64,000 nucleotides of DNA, from NCBI GenBank assembly GCA_033032175.1, contig CM065321.1:15522501-15586500 (forward strand), written 5' to 3'. Below, in pieces: positions 45,495 to 55,750 of this stretch; position 1 is the first letter of the stretch; each line of letters opens with the position of its first letter. This DNA comes from Saturnia japonica. Taxonomy: Eukaryota > Arthropoda > Insecta > Lepidoptera > Saturniidae. The translations under genes were made by a program, and so were the position numbers. Below the pieces are notes generated by a model, which made no database searches, was not told the origin of the DNA, and saw nothing but the letters and a program-made list of their open reading frames with translations.

Positions 45495-45700
45495 TAAGAT
45501 CCCGAAGTACATTACTGATTTGCCGGACAATAAGTTCAAGGACCACGTTAAACAGGTTTATTTACTAACATATAGACTAGTTCATTACGGTTTATGAAAT
45601 AGTGATGTCTGGAAGTGTCTCCCTCTCTGTTCCTCCACTAAGCTGTTAATTAATATTGTCATATTATTTATAAATATATTATTATTTGTACATTTGAAAA
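45495..45700 (+). mobile_element. Non-LTR element 3' tail, copy 1
   Basis: It encodes ITDLPDNKFKDHVKQV and then decays. The same segment occurs at 62650-62845. The coding string resembles the C-terminus of a lepidopteran LINE reverse transcriptase protein. Confidence 0.5.
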
Positions 45701-45959
45701 AAGAATGCGGAAAAAAAAATTATATTATTTTAACTGATATCGAAAATATCAAAATTTTTGTACAATATCTTGTTTGCAATTAAATACTAATAGTTAAATA
45801 TTTTAAACGGGTTGTTTTTATTGTTACTGAAAGGTTAGATATTTTTATCTCGGTTTTTGTAAGCGCAGCGTCGCGACGGTATGTTGTTGTGTAGTAAGAG
45901 TTGGAACAAACTGGCATCTTGCTGTTAGTATCATGATGTGGTCTGTCGCCACAAACTCA

Positions 45960-46270
45960 GGCTTATTCATTACCATCATCAGCCTTTATTTGTCCAGTGC
46001 TGGACATCCAGGAACTCCAAGGGTCCAAGGCATCCCTCAAGGATCGCCAGCGTACACGATGTTCGGTCCTTCGCATCCAGTCGAATCCAGCCACCTTGCG
46101 CAGTCCGTCGTTCCGTCTTGCAGGAGGGCGTCCGATACTTCGTTTACCTAAACGCGGTCTCCACTCCAGAACTCGTCTACGGCGTCGATTATCAGTTCTT
46201 CATTATATGTGGCCAGCCCACTGCCACTTCAGTGAGCTAATCCTTTGAGCTATCTCGATAAGAGTTCTCT
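45960..46270 (-). mobile_element. Non-LTR (RTE/R1-like) 3' tail, antisense, copy 2
   Basis: CATCATCAGCCTTTATTTGT, CAGTGCTGGACATCCAGGAA and TTCGGTCCTTCGCATCCAGT correspond to 33765-34060. The overlapping plus-strand ORFs are antisense artefacts. Confidence 0.5.
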
Positions 46271-46387
46271 ATCTGATTACATCATTTCTTATTCTGTTCT
46301 TCGGATAGGCCCTACCTTATTGTAGGTTTTCTATTTTGTTCTCATGATTAATCTACACTCAGCATACCGTACACATACTTATATTAC

Positions 46388-46985
46388 AAACTTGCTGACC
46401 CAGCAGACTATGTTCTGCCCTTTCCAATAGTCAATTACTAGACCAGAGCGCCACCCATCGACGTCTTTTTCCCCGGTAACTCTTCCTTGACCATAAACAA
46501 AACAAAATAAAAGAATTACGTATTTTCATCCTTTGAATCGTGAGTTAAGGGCATGAGTTCATATAAAAATCCGAACGTCCTTTACGTTCAGTTTCTCCAG
46601 AATTTCAAAACTTTTCGAGAAACTAAACTAATTCGCTCTATTACGAACATATTAAAATATTATTAGCCAAATCGGTTCAGCCGTTCTCAAGTAATGCGCT
46701 TACAAACAAACAGCATGTTATATTTTTTTTACTACCTATACTGATTTCGTCTGCCGTTTTACCTAATATCACGGCAAGAAAATATATAGCTAAACGTGAA
46801 GTGCTCATATTTTTTAAATTATTTTTAAACTTTAATAACTTTTTCGTCGTTTATTATGATAATTTTTCTTAGATAAGGAGTAATAGTATCTAATGAGTAA
46901 GTAAAAAAAAAAAATCTATACAGTAGCTTTTGCGTAATGCGCGGGGCGCAACAGCAAGCCTCTAACATAATATTATATATACATA
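46388..46985. repeat. Helitron-like or other dispersed repeats, degenerate
   Basis: It contains TTGCTGACCCAGCAGACTAT and AAATCGGTTCAGCCGTTCTC then AAGTAATGCGCTTACAAACA, strings typical of the CTAG-ended repeat group. It is followed by a copy of the repeat at 33369-33760 (CACGGCAAGAAAATATATAG, TCTATACAGTAGCTTTTGCG). Confidence 0.4.
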
Positions 46986-47846
46986 TGTGTAGACTTCTCT
47001 GCTTCTTTAAAGAAGGGTTGCCACTTTACGAATTAATATTTTAACCACAATCGATAAATTACCAGAGGAAACTATTTTCCGCGACAACTAATGTATTTGT
47101 TGAGCGAATTTGATTTCTATACTATGTTAGATATAGTCGAAGTTAAAGTGAACCAGTAAAAGTAGGTCGCCAGGGGTTATTGCCCGAGCCCTGAAAGAAA
47201 GGGCGGCTGTCGATATTTCAAGATATCTCAAAGTCCGTTCCTTTTTAGCCTTTTGCGGCTATACATTTGTTTGTTATTATATCTTTAAATATCTTTAATA
47301 TAGGACAGACCAGGGAAAACTTCCTGGCGTACAGAAAACAATATGGCGAGTAGATAAAATCACGTAAAGTTACTTATAATAAGAACATCCTTAATTTTTT
47401 TTAATGTTACTCTATTATAGCTACATTGAATATTTCAATAAATTTTCCCTTTTAATTTTTACATAAATCGTAATACTTACCTTATAATTAGGGTTAGTAT
47501 AAGTGGGGCTGCCTGACTTCATCTTCATCTTGATACATTACTGTATACTCCTGTTAGTGCCGGCGTGATGGTATATTTAACGTCTAATAACAGCAATGGT
47601 TGCGATAGTTGCGCTATCAAAGCGGCGCGAGTAATCGAAACCGCCGTATTTATCAATGTAGGTAGAGTGAGATGCCAAAATTCGTGGAAATGTTGACCTC
47701 ACCTCCGTTAGACTGAGTAAAAATATATACAGAACGACAAGTTCTCAGCATTGTCCAAGATTTATGCCTATTAGCGAGCATTATGTCAATTGTCCGAAAT
47801 AAAAATTAAGTATTTACACAGTTTTGTACGTTATTTTTATTCTTTA
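46986..47846. other. Intergenic, no recognised feature
   Basis: AT-rich with a somewhat GC-richer patch at 47560-47720. No ORF with recognisable domain. Confidence 0.4.
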
Positions 47847-48483
47847 CTAGCTGTGCCTCACGGTTTCACCCGTGTTTATTTTTCTGACAAACACCGCGCC
47901 GCCAATACACCCATGTAGTCTATCATAATTGTTCTTCCCGCAAGTACAAATTATTTTAGTTTTTTATTATCTCCTAAACCTATGTCCCCAAATAGCATAC
48001 TCTAAAGAGCAAAATTTAACTTCATAAAATTGTCTTTATGATGAAGTAACTTTTGATTGTACGGAATAACATGCCATGTCTAAAAATAATGCATATAAAT
48101 CACTTTTTCATTTTCAACAAATCTTTATCACAAAATACCTTATTATGTCTTATCTGTAAGAGTTAGACATATGCTATGGCCGACTTTTTTTAGATATACT
48201 AAGGACTAATATTATTGTAAAACATTGTATTTACGTATCATTAACGATTACGCCAGCGCACGCGGTTAAATCAGTTTTGGAAGGCCTCGACTTCCGACTT
48301 ATGTAATTTAAATCAATATTTAAGGCAATCTGAGAGTTGTAGTATAATCTTAAATAGTCCTATACTATTCCTCAAGAGTCTGGCTATTATAAACAAAAAT
48401 AAATTTTTGAATCCCACGGGTAGTTCCAGAGATTAGAGTTAAACAAACAAATAAATAAAAAATCTTTTCCCCTTTATTATACA
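47847..48483 (-). mobile_element. Helitron-like family B, CTAG end intact
   Basis: It begins A|CTAGCTGTGCCTCACGGTTT and keeps the family blocks through GTTCCAGAGATTAGAGTTAA and CCCCTTTATTATACA, where the mariner begins. The mariner TA target lies at or next to the element's 5' terminus. Confidence 0.65.
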
Positions 48484-48485
48484 TA

Positions 48486-49764
48486 GGCTGCACTAAAAGT
48501 ATCGGGAATGGAATATTTCCACTGTTCCTGTCATATTCAAATCTCTTTAATTGAAAACTCCTTGGTTTTAAAAATCGAATACAATTTATTTATTTAAAGA
48601 TTCTCGGTCTTGTCACAAGGATTTGTCAAACTTGTTTAGTCGTTGAGAAAATGGAATTGACTCGAGAAAATTCAACAGCTATGGTTTATTATGACTTTCG
48701 AAGTGGTTTAACACAAAAACAGTGTGTTGACCGGATGATTTCTGCATTTCGTGATGAAGCCCCATCCAAAACCACAATTTATCGCTGGTTTGCTGAATTT
48801 CAACGTGGACGTGTCAAGCTCAGTGATGATCCTCGTCAAGGTCGTCCAAAAACTGCAGTCACCCAAGAAAACGTTGATACTGTGCGTAAGCTGATTGAGG
48901 AAGATCGACATGTGACATACCGCGAAATTCAGGCAACTTTAGACATTGGCATGAGTCAAATACAAATAATCTTGCATGAACAATTAGGTGTAAAAAAGTT
49001 GTTTTCCCGATGGATACCGCATTCGCTCTGTGAAGAGCAAAAAGCGGCTCGCGTTACTTGGTGCGTCAGAACTCTCGAAAGATTCCACGCAGGATCCTCA
49101 AATCCTGTATACAACATCGTATCAGGTGACGAATCCTGGATATACGCGTACGAATCCGAAACAAAAAACAAGTCACGAGTTTGGGTGTTCGAAAATGAGT
49201 TAAAGCCAACAAAAATTATTCATTCACGGAGTGTTGCAAAAAAAATGGTGGTCACGTTTGTCTCCAAAACCGGCCATGTTACGACTATTCCTCTTGAGGG
49301 ACAAAGAACGGTTAATGCAGAATGGTATGCTAGCATTTGTTTGCCACAGGTCGTTTCTGAACTCCGTAAAGAGAACGGCAACCGCCGCATCATCCTCCAT
49401 CACGACAATGCGAGTTCTCACACCGCGCACAGAACAAAAGAGTTTTTAGAGCAAGAAAACATAGAATTATTAGACCATCCGCCGTACAGCCCCGACCTAA
49501 GCCCTAATGATTTCTATACTTTCCCTAAAATAAAGAATAAATTGCGTTTACAGAGATTTTCATCACCTGAAGAAGCTGTGGACTCCTACAAAATGGCCAT
49601 TTTGGAGACCCCAACTTCCGAATGGAATGATTACTTCAATGATTGGTTCCATCGTATGGAAAAATGTGTCAAATTTTGCGGAGAATACTTCGAAAAGCAA
49701 TAAATACATTTTTAAATAATAATGTTGTGTCACTTCTTTGATTCCCGAAATTTTCAGTGCCGCC
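48486..49764 (+). mobile_element. Mariner transposon, apparently complete
   Basis: The ends GGCTGCACTAAAAGTATCGG then GAAT and, inverted, GGCGGCACTGAAAATTTCGG then GAAT match at about 20 of 24 positions. They are flanked by TA at 48484-48485 and 49765-49766. The length is 1279 bp with one ORF covering most of it. Confidence 0.9.
48651..49703 (+). CDS. Mariner transposase, intact 350-codon ORF
   Basis: It starts at ATG 48651 and is uninterrupted to TAA at 49701-49703. It has an N-terminal double HTH (with SKTTIYRWFAEFQRGRVKL and RQGRPKTAV) and the WIPHSL linker in place of the usual WVPHEL. The DDE/D triad lies at Asp160 (SGDESWIYAY), Asp252 (ILHHDNASSH) and Asp287 (SPNDFYTFPK). Thirty-four residues separate the last two, the canonical mariner DD34D signature. 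The usual LAPCDFFLFP is LSPNDFYTFP here. The length is typical (about 345-350). The enzyme would cut and paste its own 1.28-kb element at TA sites. The ORF is intact, but the roughly 83% match between the two ends could limit activity. Confidence 0.92.
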   Translation: MELTRENSTAMVYYDFRSGLTQKQCVDRMISAFRDEAPSKTTIYRWFAEFQRGRVKLSDDPRQGRPKTAVTQENVDTVRKLIEEDRHVTYREIQATLDIGMSQIQIILHEQLGVKKLFSRWIPHSLCEEQKAARVTWCVRTLERFHAGSSNPVYNIVSGDESWIYAYESETKNKSRVWVFENELKPTKIIHSRSVAKKMVVTFVSKTGHVTTIPLEGQRTVNAEWYASICLPQVVSELRKENGNRRIILHHDNASSHTAHRTKEFLEQENIELLDHPPYSPDLSPNDFYTFPKIKNKLRLQRFSSPEEAVDSYKMAILETPTSEWNDYFNDWFHRMEKCVKFCGEYFEKQ

Positions 49765-50106
49765 TACTCGTACATAATTACAGTAATACCACGCTTAGCG
49801 CGACCCTGTTACGCGCGTTTTCACTATAACGCGAATTTCAAATTTCGCGCTCAAATGCCTCGCATTACGCGAAAGTGTGCGTATAAACATAATGTAGTTA
49901 TTAACTTCTTTATGGTCGCGGGATCCCCGCTTTCTCTGAATATTCTCTTTGAAGAATTGGGAATTCCCTGTCCTTCGACTTTGTTCTATGGGGATTTCCT
50001 CGTTCGTTTCGTGTGTTCATTTGTTCCGTAATGTTAGTTCGGTCGGCTGGCAGTTTTGTTTTAACATTTATTCGAGATACATACATAATTTAACCCTACG
50101 TTAAAA

Positions 50107-50367
50107 ATGCCGCCTGTAAAGAAAAAAGAGCGTAAAAGCGTCACTTTGGAATTGAAGATGAAAGTGTTAAGAAGAATGGAAAATGGAGGCAAAGCAACAA
50201 TTGTTGGGAGAGATTTTGGACTCTCAGAATCGACTGTGAGAACGATTTATAAAAATCGGGAAAAAATTAAAATCTCCAGCGAAAGTTCAACACCTATAAG
50301 TGCAACAAAACTTTCTCGTTCGAGATCATCTATCTTCGCATCCATCGCCGCACTTTTAGCCAACTAA
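50107..50367 (+). pseudogene. Tigger transposase N-terminus (CENP-B-type HTH)
   Basis: MPPVKKKERKSVTLELKMKV leads into LRRMENGGKATIVGRDFGLS and ESTVRTIYKNREKI, the CENP-B N-terminal helix-turn-helix used by Tigger proteins to bind their ends. The ORF runs into unrelated residues (SRSRSSIFASIAALLAN) and stops, because the DDE domain has been deleted. Confidence 0.8.
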
Positions 50368-50399
50368 TTCATGAAACTGACGGGGAAGGAAGACAGTCT

Positions 50400-50933
50400 A
50401 TGCGAGAGTGGTGGAAGTCATACAACATTATGAAGTCTATTCACAACATAGAAGAGGCTTGGAAGGAAGTTAAAATGAGTTGTATGAATGGGGTGTGGCG
50501 TGATCTTTGGCCAGATGTAGTGGAAGAACCTAGAAGAATTGTCCAGATGCAGAAACAAGTGCTTGAAGACATTGCTGCAATGATTGAGGGGTCTGAACTT
50601 GAAGATGTCACGGTAGAAGATCTCGTAGAACTTGTAGCAACGCACGACGATCCTATCAGCAATGAAGATCTGATCGAGTTACAGAATAATCCTATCTACG
50701 ATGAGGAAGAACAAGTAGAAGAGAAAGTTTTATCTTCAGGGGAAATACAAAATGCACTTTCAAAAATTTATTCAGGTTTGGACATATTGCAGAGTATAGA
50801 CAATAATGATGACCGTGTCTTGACCGTGTGTCAAACAATTAAAAACAGTGTTGGGTGTTATGAACGTATTTTACAAGAACGTAAACAAATCGCTACCCAA
50901 AAGACAATAGATGTATTTTTCCGTAAAAAATAA
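50400..50933 (+). pseudogene. Tigger transposase C-terminal remnant
   Basis: MREWWKSYNIMKSIHNIEEA and WKEVKMSCMNGVWRDLWPDV match the region just after the DDE domain of Tigger-type proteins, followed by an acidic tail and TQKTIDVFFRKK. It is open for 177 codons in another frame from the N-terminal piece. The catalytic residues lie in the missing middle. Confidence 0.7.
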
Positions 50934-51139
50934 GAGTATGTATTGCATAAAGTGTTCTTAGAATTAAAGTGATTGATAAAAATGATTTGTATTTCTTTGT
51001 ATTAAATTTGACTATGTTTAATCATAAATCTCGATATACGCGAATTTCAGTTAACGCGATTTTTTTCGGAACGTATCCCTCGCGTAAAGCGGGGTATTAC
51101 TGTAGTATGTATAGAAGTATAGATAAGGTTTAGCGTTTG

Positions 51140-51262
51140 GCTACAATCTCATCTGATATAAAGAGACGTTGCGGGACCGCGATGGTAACTGGCTAAAGCC
51201 TAGTGGAAGGATTGGCTCTCAAGTGCAGCCACACCAATAAGTACTTAGCGACTGATTTGCAA
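51140..51262 (+). repeat. Family E fragment
   Basis: GGCTACAATCTCATCTGATA, ACTGGCTAAAGCCTAGTGGA and TACTTAGCGACTGATTTGCA match the copies at 34495 and 39405. Confidence 0.4.
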
Positions 51263-51774
51263 CTTAACTTGAGGTTGAAACTTCCTGGAAGAATTGGGCT
51301 GGTACGATTAAAGTTCGGAACAATCACGCAAAATAAGCTCACATAGATACCGAGTTGAAGAAATAAAGACCGTGAAAACCTTGAGACCTGATCGTATTTA
51401 CATTTGGTGAGAAGCAACATGTTCATCGTCACGAAATGTCATGATATAATTGACTGTAATTACTAAGTAGCAGTGTAGTTGTTTTATATAGAATGTGACA
51501 AATGTATGAAGGCAACCCTCTGCATATTGTTTATTCGTGTAGCTCTGGTCTGTATTTTAAGTATACTGTCTAGTAAATATTATATTGCTTGAAGGTCAAA
51601 AGCAAGAATTGTATTTTAGACTATGATTAATGGGCCAATCGAATCATGTAATAGTTGGTAAGTTTGACATATTTTGTTCCAGAATAATCATATTTTTAAA
51701 ATATCAATAATCTATTATCCTTCGAAATGGTTAGGATCTAGAAAATTTATACATATTGGAAAGATATTTATTTT

Positions 51775-52093
51775 AACTAGCGATCGCCCTAAGCTCGAAA
51801 TTCGAGCAACGACTTTTTGACCATAGACTGTTTTCTGTTTGACATTTGCAGTATTCATGAACTTAAACAATGAGTATTATTATCTACATCACTTGTTGTC
51901 ACTTTTCGTGACAATACAATATTTTGGGGGCTCAATTTATTTAATTTATGATATAAGTAACATACATTATAGATACATTTTAGCTTTTTGCACTCCTTCT
52001 CCATATAAACTTTAACCATGCCAAATGTAAACAGTCTTCTGTGCACGCAATACGATTAAAAATGTACCGAAAGCTTTTGCTTCATGTATTAAT
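51775..52093 (-). repeat. Family H, uninterrupted inverted copy
   Basis: CTAGCGATCGCCCTAAGCTC through CAACGACTTTTTGACCATAG, TCACTTTTCGTGACAATACA and TATAAACTTTAACCATGCC to AAAGCTTTTGCTTCATG is the full reverse complement of the family and defines both ends used to read the copy at 25653. Confidence 0.6.
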
Positions 52094-52099
52094 TAATAT

Positions 52100-52126
52100 T
52101 ATATATATATAAATATATATATATAA
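52100..52126. repeat. (AT)n tract
   Basis: A short imperfect alternating AT run. Confidence 0.7.
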
Positions 52127-52338
52127 GCGTGACGTCCAACCAATTGAAGAGAATCACTGTCAATTGTCAATCGAACAGGATTTCATGGAATTGTGTAGTT
52201 GTAAGATATAATAAATATAATCGCTCTATAATAATACAGTACGTAATGATTTTCGCATTAAAGGCTTGAAGTAACTGACCAGGGATACTTAACCGAAGGG
52301 AAATCAAGCCGTATGGATATTACAGTTTTATTAATAAA

Positions 52339-52859
52339 CGAGCTGTGCCCGTGGCTTCGCTCATGTGGACTACAGAATGCCCGCGCGAATACTGCTCCCC
52401 GCTCCCGGCTATTTTATATACAAAAATGCTTATTGTGAGTGTTCCTTAGAAGATAGATGTATACTCTCCTGGACTTTTTTATAAGATCTTTTTAATACCT
52501 ATATTTATGTGGTACATTAACTTGCTATATCTGTTATGGTTTACTCAGCATAAGCCATTTAAGCGCCCGAATTGATTCACCATGACCAGTTTTTTATTTG
52601 TGCGGAACCCTCATTATTTTTTAAAATAAAAGTAACATAAGTTACTCCCTATATCATCAGCTATCTATCAATAAAAGTCCCGTCAAAATCGGTCCAACCG
52701 TTTCGGAAATTACCCGGAAAAAACAGATAGACAGACAGACAAAAATTTTAAAAATGAACTTTTTGTTTTAGGTATCGTATGTACTTTCATATGGTATTAG
52801 TAAAAAAACTGTTATTTTAACATTACAGACAGACACTTTAATTTTATTAATTGTATAAA
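52339..52859 (-). mobile_element. Helitron-like family A, full length
   Basis: It begins A|CGAGCTGTGCCCGTGGCTT (CTAG decayed to CGAG) and ends AATTTTATTAATTGTATAAA on the plus strand. All internal blocks are present over about 520 bp. Confidence 0.65.
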
Positions 52860-53137
52860 GAAAAAAATAACTTTCGTTCATATCTTTAGGTGAATAGGTA
52901 TATATATTAAAAATAATATTACTGAGAATTGTTCCAGCGCAAGAGGTCGCGGGTTCAACCTACAGGATATTGCGACACATATTCGTACATAGTTAACTCG
53001 AGACACTCTTTCCATTTCTACACACGTATATTGATTGATTGCTATTAATTTAAAATCTTAGCAAGCTTTACCCCATATAAGCATCAGAGACGCACTGCAA
53101 ATTTTCAATGTGCCGAATTTATTTAAATATTTTTTTC

Positions 53138-53290
53138 GAACTGACTGAACTGTTAGCCTAAGAACCCTGAAGGCACTCAGCCGCGAAAGAAAGGCAACAA
53201 GCTCACGGATGGCAAAGTGGCCGAACCTCAACTTGAGCTGTTGCCGTACATTCAAATAAATCGCGATCTGGCTGATTTCATATCCGTACA
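53138..53290 (-). repeat. Family J, copy 2
   Basis: GAACTGACTGAACTGTTAGC then CTGAAGGCACTCAGCCGCG corresponds to 35265-35350. It continues into GCTCACGGATGGCAAAGTGG, not seen in the other copies. Confidence 0.4.
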
Positions 53291-53839
53291 AAGTTCTATA
53301 TAACTGTACTCTATAGATATACTCTATATAGAAGGGGCAAACATGTTTATATATATTTAGTAATCTGGCGCCTTCTTTAACATGAATATGTTCAGAAGTA
53401 TACGCACTGCGGAAAATTTACAAAGCGGCAATAAGTAGGGTAAAATTAATTTAGTGATTTTTCGAAAACCTTAGTGAAGCGGTCACGGGCAAACTGAAAG
53501 TAAGAATTGGATTCATTAAATAATTCTACAGTTTTATTTATTATTGGATATTTTCAGGATAAATAATTCGAGTGGTGAAACTCGGAAGTGACTGTGTAAG
53601 AGAATACGTATTGCTTTATTTGTAATTGATTTTATACCTCCATGATGTAAATTTTTTACTTCGGATTGTCTTTCATCTGTCAATGATAAGATTCTCTTTA
53701 TTGTAAAAAAAATGTTAGGTGCGATATATTTAGCAAACTTGTGATCTGAAACATGTAATGCGGCGGGTCAGATCAGATCGTTTGTTGGACTCAATGTTGA
53801 CGGATGTCGGCGTGGCGAAGCTTTGACGAACGTTGGCGG

Positions 53840-54720
53840 TATGGAGCTGAGTTCGTTTTTTATGGTTCCATAACTCATAATGAAGAAAAAAATGGAATCT
53901 TTATAGGATCACTTTGTTGTCCGTCTGTCTGGCTGGCTGTCTGTCCGTGTTTCAAGACATTATTTCTCGAAAACGATTTGTGGTATAAAGTTGATATTAA
54001 TATCATATACTAAGGTACGAACACTTGCTTAACTTGCTACGAAAACTTTTTCTAGGTTAAAGTATTAAAGGGATGCGGCACTTCATAGTGAAAATAACGC
54101 TCATGAACTGATTAATAAAACCTATAGGGCACCCGTAGGCCTACAGACTTGAAAATTCGCATACAGAAAGTTTTTCAACAAAAGTTAATTGGAAAATTCA
54201 GAAAATAAGAAATTTCTAATCGAGTGTGAAATTAGAAAGCAGCAAGATTATATTAAGTTTTATTTTTTTTACTCCAAAAGTGCTTTAGGTATACAATTGA
54301 AATTAATATCGATAACTAAAACTATAATGCTATAGAAAGTTTTTAGATTAATACAATAAAAAACAGCCCTTCATAATAAAAGTGTAAACGTCGCTCTCGG
54401 TGACCGATTAACAAAACCTACAAGGTAGTTTCAAGCTAAATACAATTCTAAAAGTTCTCCTACAAGTTATACATGTAATGATATGCATATACCTAATAGT
54501 CATATTAGTGAAACAATAATGACGATGCTGAGAACTTCTTGAACACAAAAATAGTTTACTATTGTTTCACGTATATTTTTACCATAACATAAACAGACAG
54601 ATAGACGGACAAACCAAAGTACATTTAAGAATGTAAGGATAATAATATAAACAATGTTTATGTAAAATAATGTTCGGAACCCTCAGGGTGCGAGTTCTAC
54701 TCATTACTTATCCGAATTTT
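53840..54720. repeat. Degenerate dispersed repeat
   Basis: Strings such as GTTGTCCGTCTGTCTGGCTG, CATTATTTCTCGAAAACGAT and CGGAACCCTCAGGGTGCGAG are of a type common in moth genomes. No second copy lies in the window, so the limits are approximate. Confidence 0.35.
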
Positions 54721-55129
54721 TTATAATAGACTGTATCATTTCAAAGATTCATGTTAAAACATGAGGAGATTAAAAGCGGTTAGTTGGGATCGCGACCACC
54801 ATAGACATAGTAATAAAATAAACATCTTTACAGTGACTTTCTTTTTGGTTATGGTACTGGTACAGTCAGTCAGTCACACAATTTTTTTTTAATATGTTCT
54901 AAGATGTTTCACGGCTTCCGAGCGTCCTGTGACGGCAACTATTTTTTTAAATTTTAATGCTGTTATGTATACAATCACCTTTCCTCTTCTGTTGTCTATG
55001 TAACTCAATATTCAGATTCTGAAAAGTCTACCAAAAAGTTGTGTTAATATTTGTCAATAAATCAGCATAATTATGTTAGTGGTCGTTATCATGCTCTGCC
55101 ACCGCACCGTAAAACGTGAGCTCGAAATA

Positions 55130-55420
55130 ATAATTACCTGGCCATCCGCGGGGTGACAAAGTACAGCGCACCGCGGTCGTCGCCGCGCCGTAAGCACAGG
55201 GCGGGCGGAAGCTGCGTCGCATGCCGCCCTGGCTGCAGTCACCCCACTCCGCACCCCGCACCCTAGTCCGACCCCGCGCTCCGTCCCGCGCTTCCCCGCA
55301 ACACCCGCCCGCGCGCCGGCCCCAAGGCGCGTGCGCCCGCCGGCCGGCAACTCAGTTCATCGTCGCGCCGCGCGTTAACTGCACGTGTGTTACTTATGAC
55401 AAAACGCGGCGTTTAAAACG
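55130..55420 (+). promoter_or_regulatory. GC/CpG-rich block 5' of mex-3, likely promoter/5' UTR
   Basis: This block is strikingly rich in G, C and CpG (for example CGCCGCGCCGTAAGC and CCCGCCCGCGCGCCGGC) in a window that is otherwise AT-rich. It ends about 90-370 bases before the mex-3 start codon and runs into the GC-rich first exon. Its position suggests the core promoter and 5' UTR. No TATA box was identified, and the transcription start cannot be fixed from sequence alone. Short ORFs here on both strands reflect base composition. Confidence 0.5.
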
Positions 55421-55506
55421 ATCGAACGGTCTTTAAATTTTTATTAGTACCAGTGACAGAGAGGGATACCTCTCTCTATTCTAACAAAATAGCTTCCCAA
55501 GTGGAA

Positions 55507-55750
55507 ATGCCGACGAGCCTGTTCGGTGATCTGGGCGGCGGGGGCCTGGTGGAAGATCAGCGCGCGTTCCAGCTCGCGCTCGAACTGAGCATGCTGAGTC
55601 TCGGGGAGAGCATGCCGGTTGCGAACCCGCTGCAGAGTCCGCTCGGGTTCGCTCCGCCGCCAGACGACCGTGCCAAGAAGTCGCAGAACATGACGGAGTG
55701 TGTGCCGGTACCATCTTCCGAACACGTCGCCGAGATCGTTGGACGACAAG
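55507..55750 (+). CDS. mex-3: MEX-3 type KH RNA-binding protein, first coding exon (3' partial)
   Basis: This exon encodes 81 residues plus one base, starting [13 protein letters not shown], then [17 protein letters not shown], a Pro-rich linker, and [20 protein letters not shown] with Q and G following. The N-terminal MP-SSLF/DDQRA-QLAL block and the start of the first KH domain ([15 protein letters not shown]) match animal MEX3 proteins closely. The GRQG is the GxxG loop of KH1. MEX-3 proteins bind 3' UTRs to repress translation or promote decay in germline and embryonic cells. The ATG at 55507 is the first in frame; an in-frame stop lies at 55414. The exon ends at CAAG|GTATGG, a good donor inside the GxxG loop, a usual intron site in this family. 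Read-through past the donor would add 17 foreign residues before a stop. The second KH domain and any C-terminal RING must lie beyond the right edge. Confidence 0.9.

Larger units (their letters stand above)
49781..51102 (+). mobile_element. Tigger/pogo-like element, internally deleted
   Basis: The ends CAGTAATACCACGCTTAGCG and, inverted, CAGTAATACCCCGCTTTACG are flanked by TA at 49779-49780 and 51103-51104. The length is 1322 bp, shorter than complete Tigger elements (about 2.5 kb). It begins 16 bp after the mariner. Confidence 0.85.

Noticed and set aside
55054..55350. Arg/Ala-rich minus-strand ORF opposite the mex-3 promoter
   Set aside because: GC-rich sequence gives long open frames by chance; composition is low-complexity and unlike the host exons.
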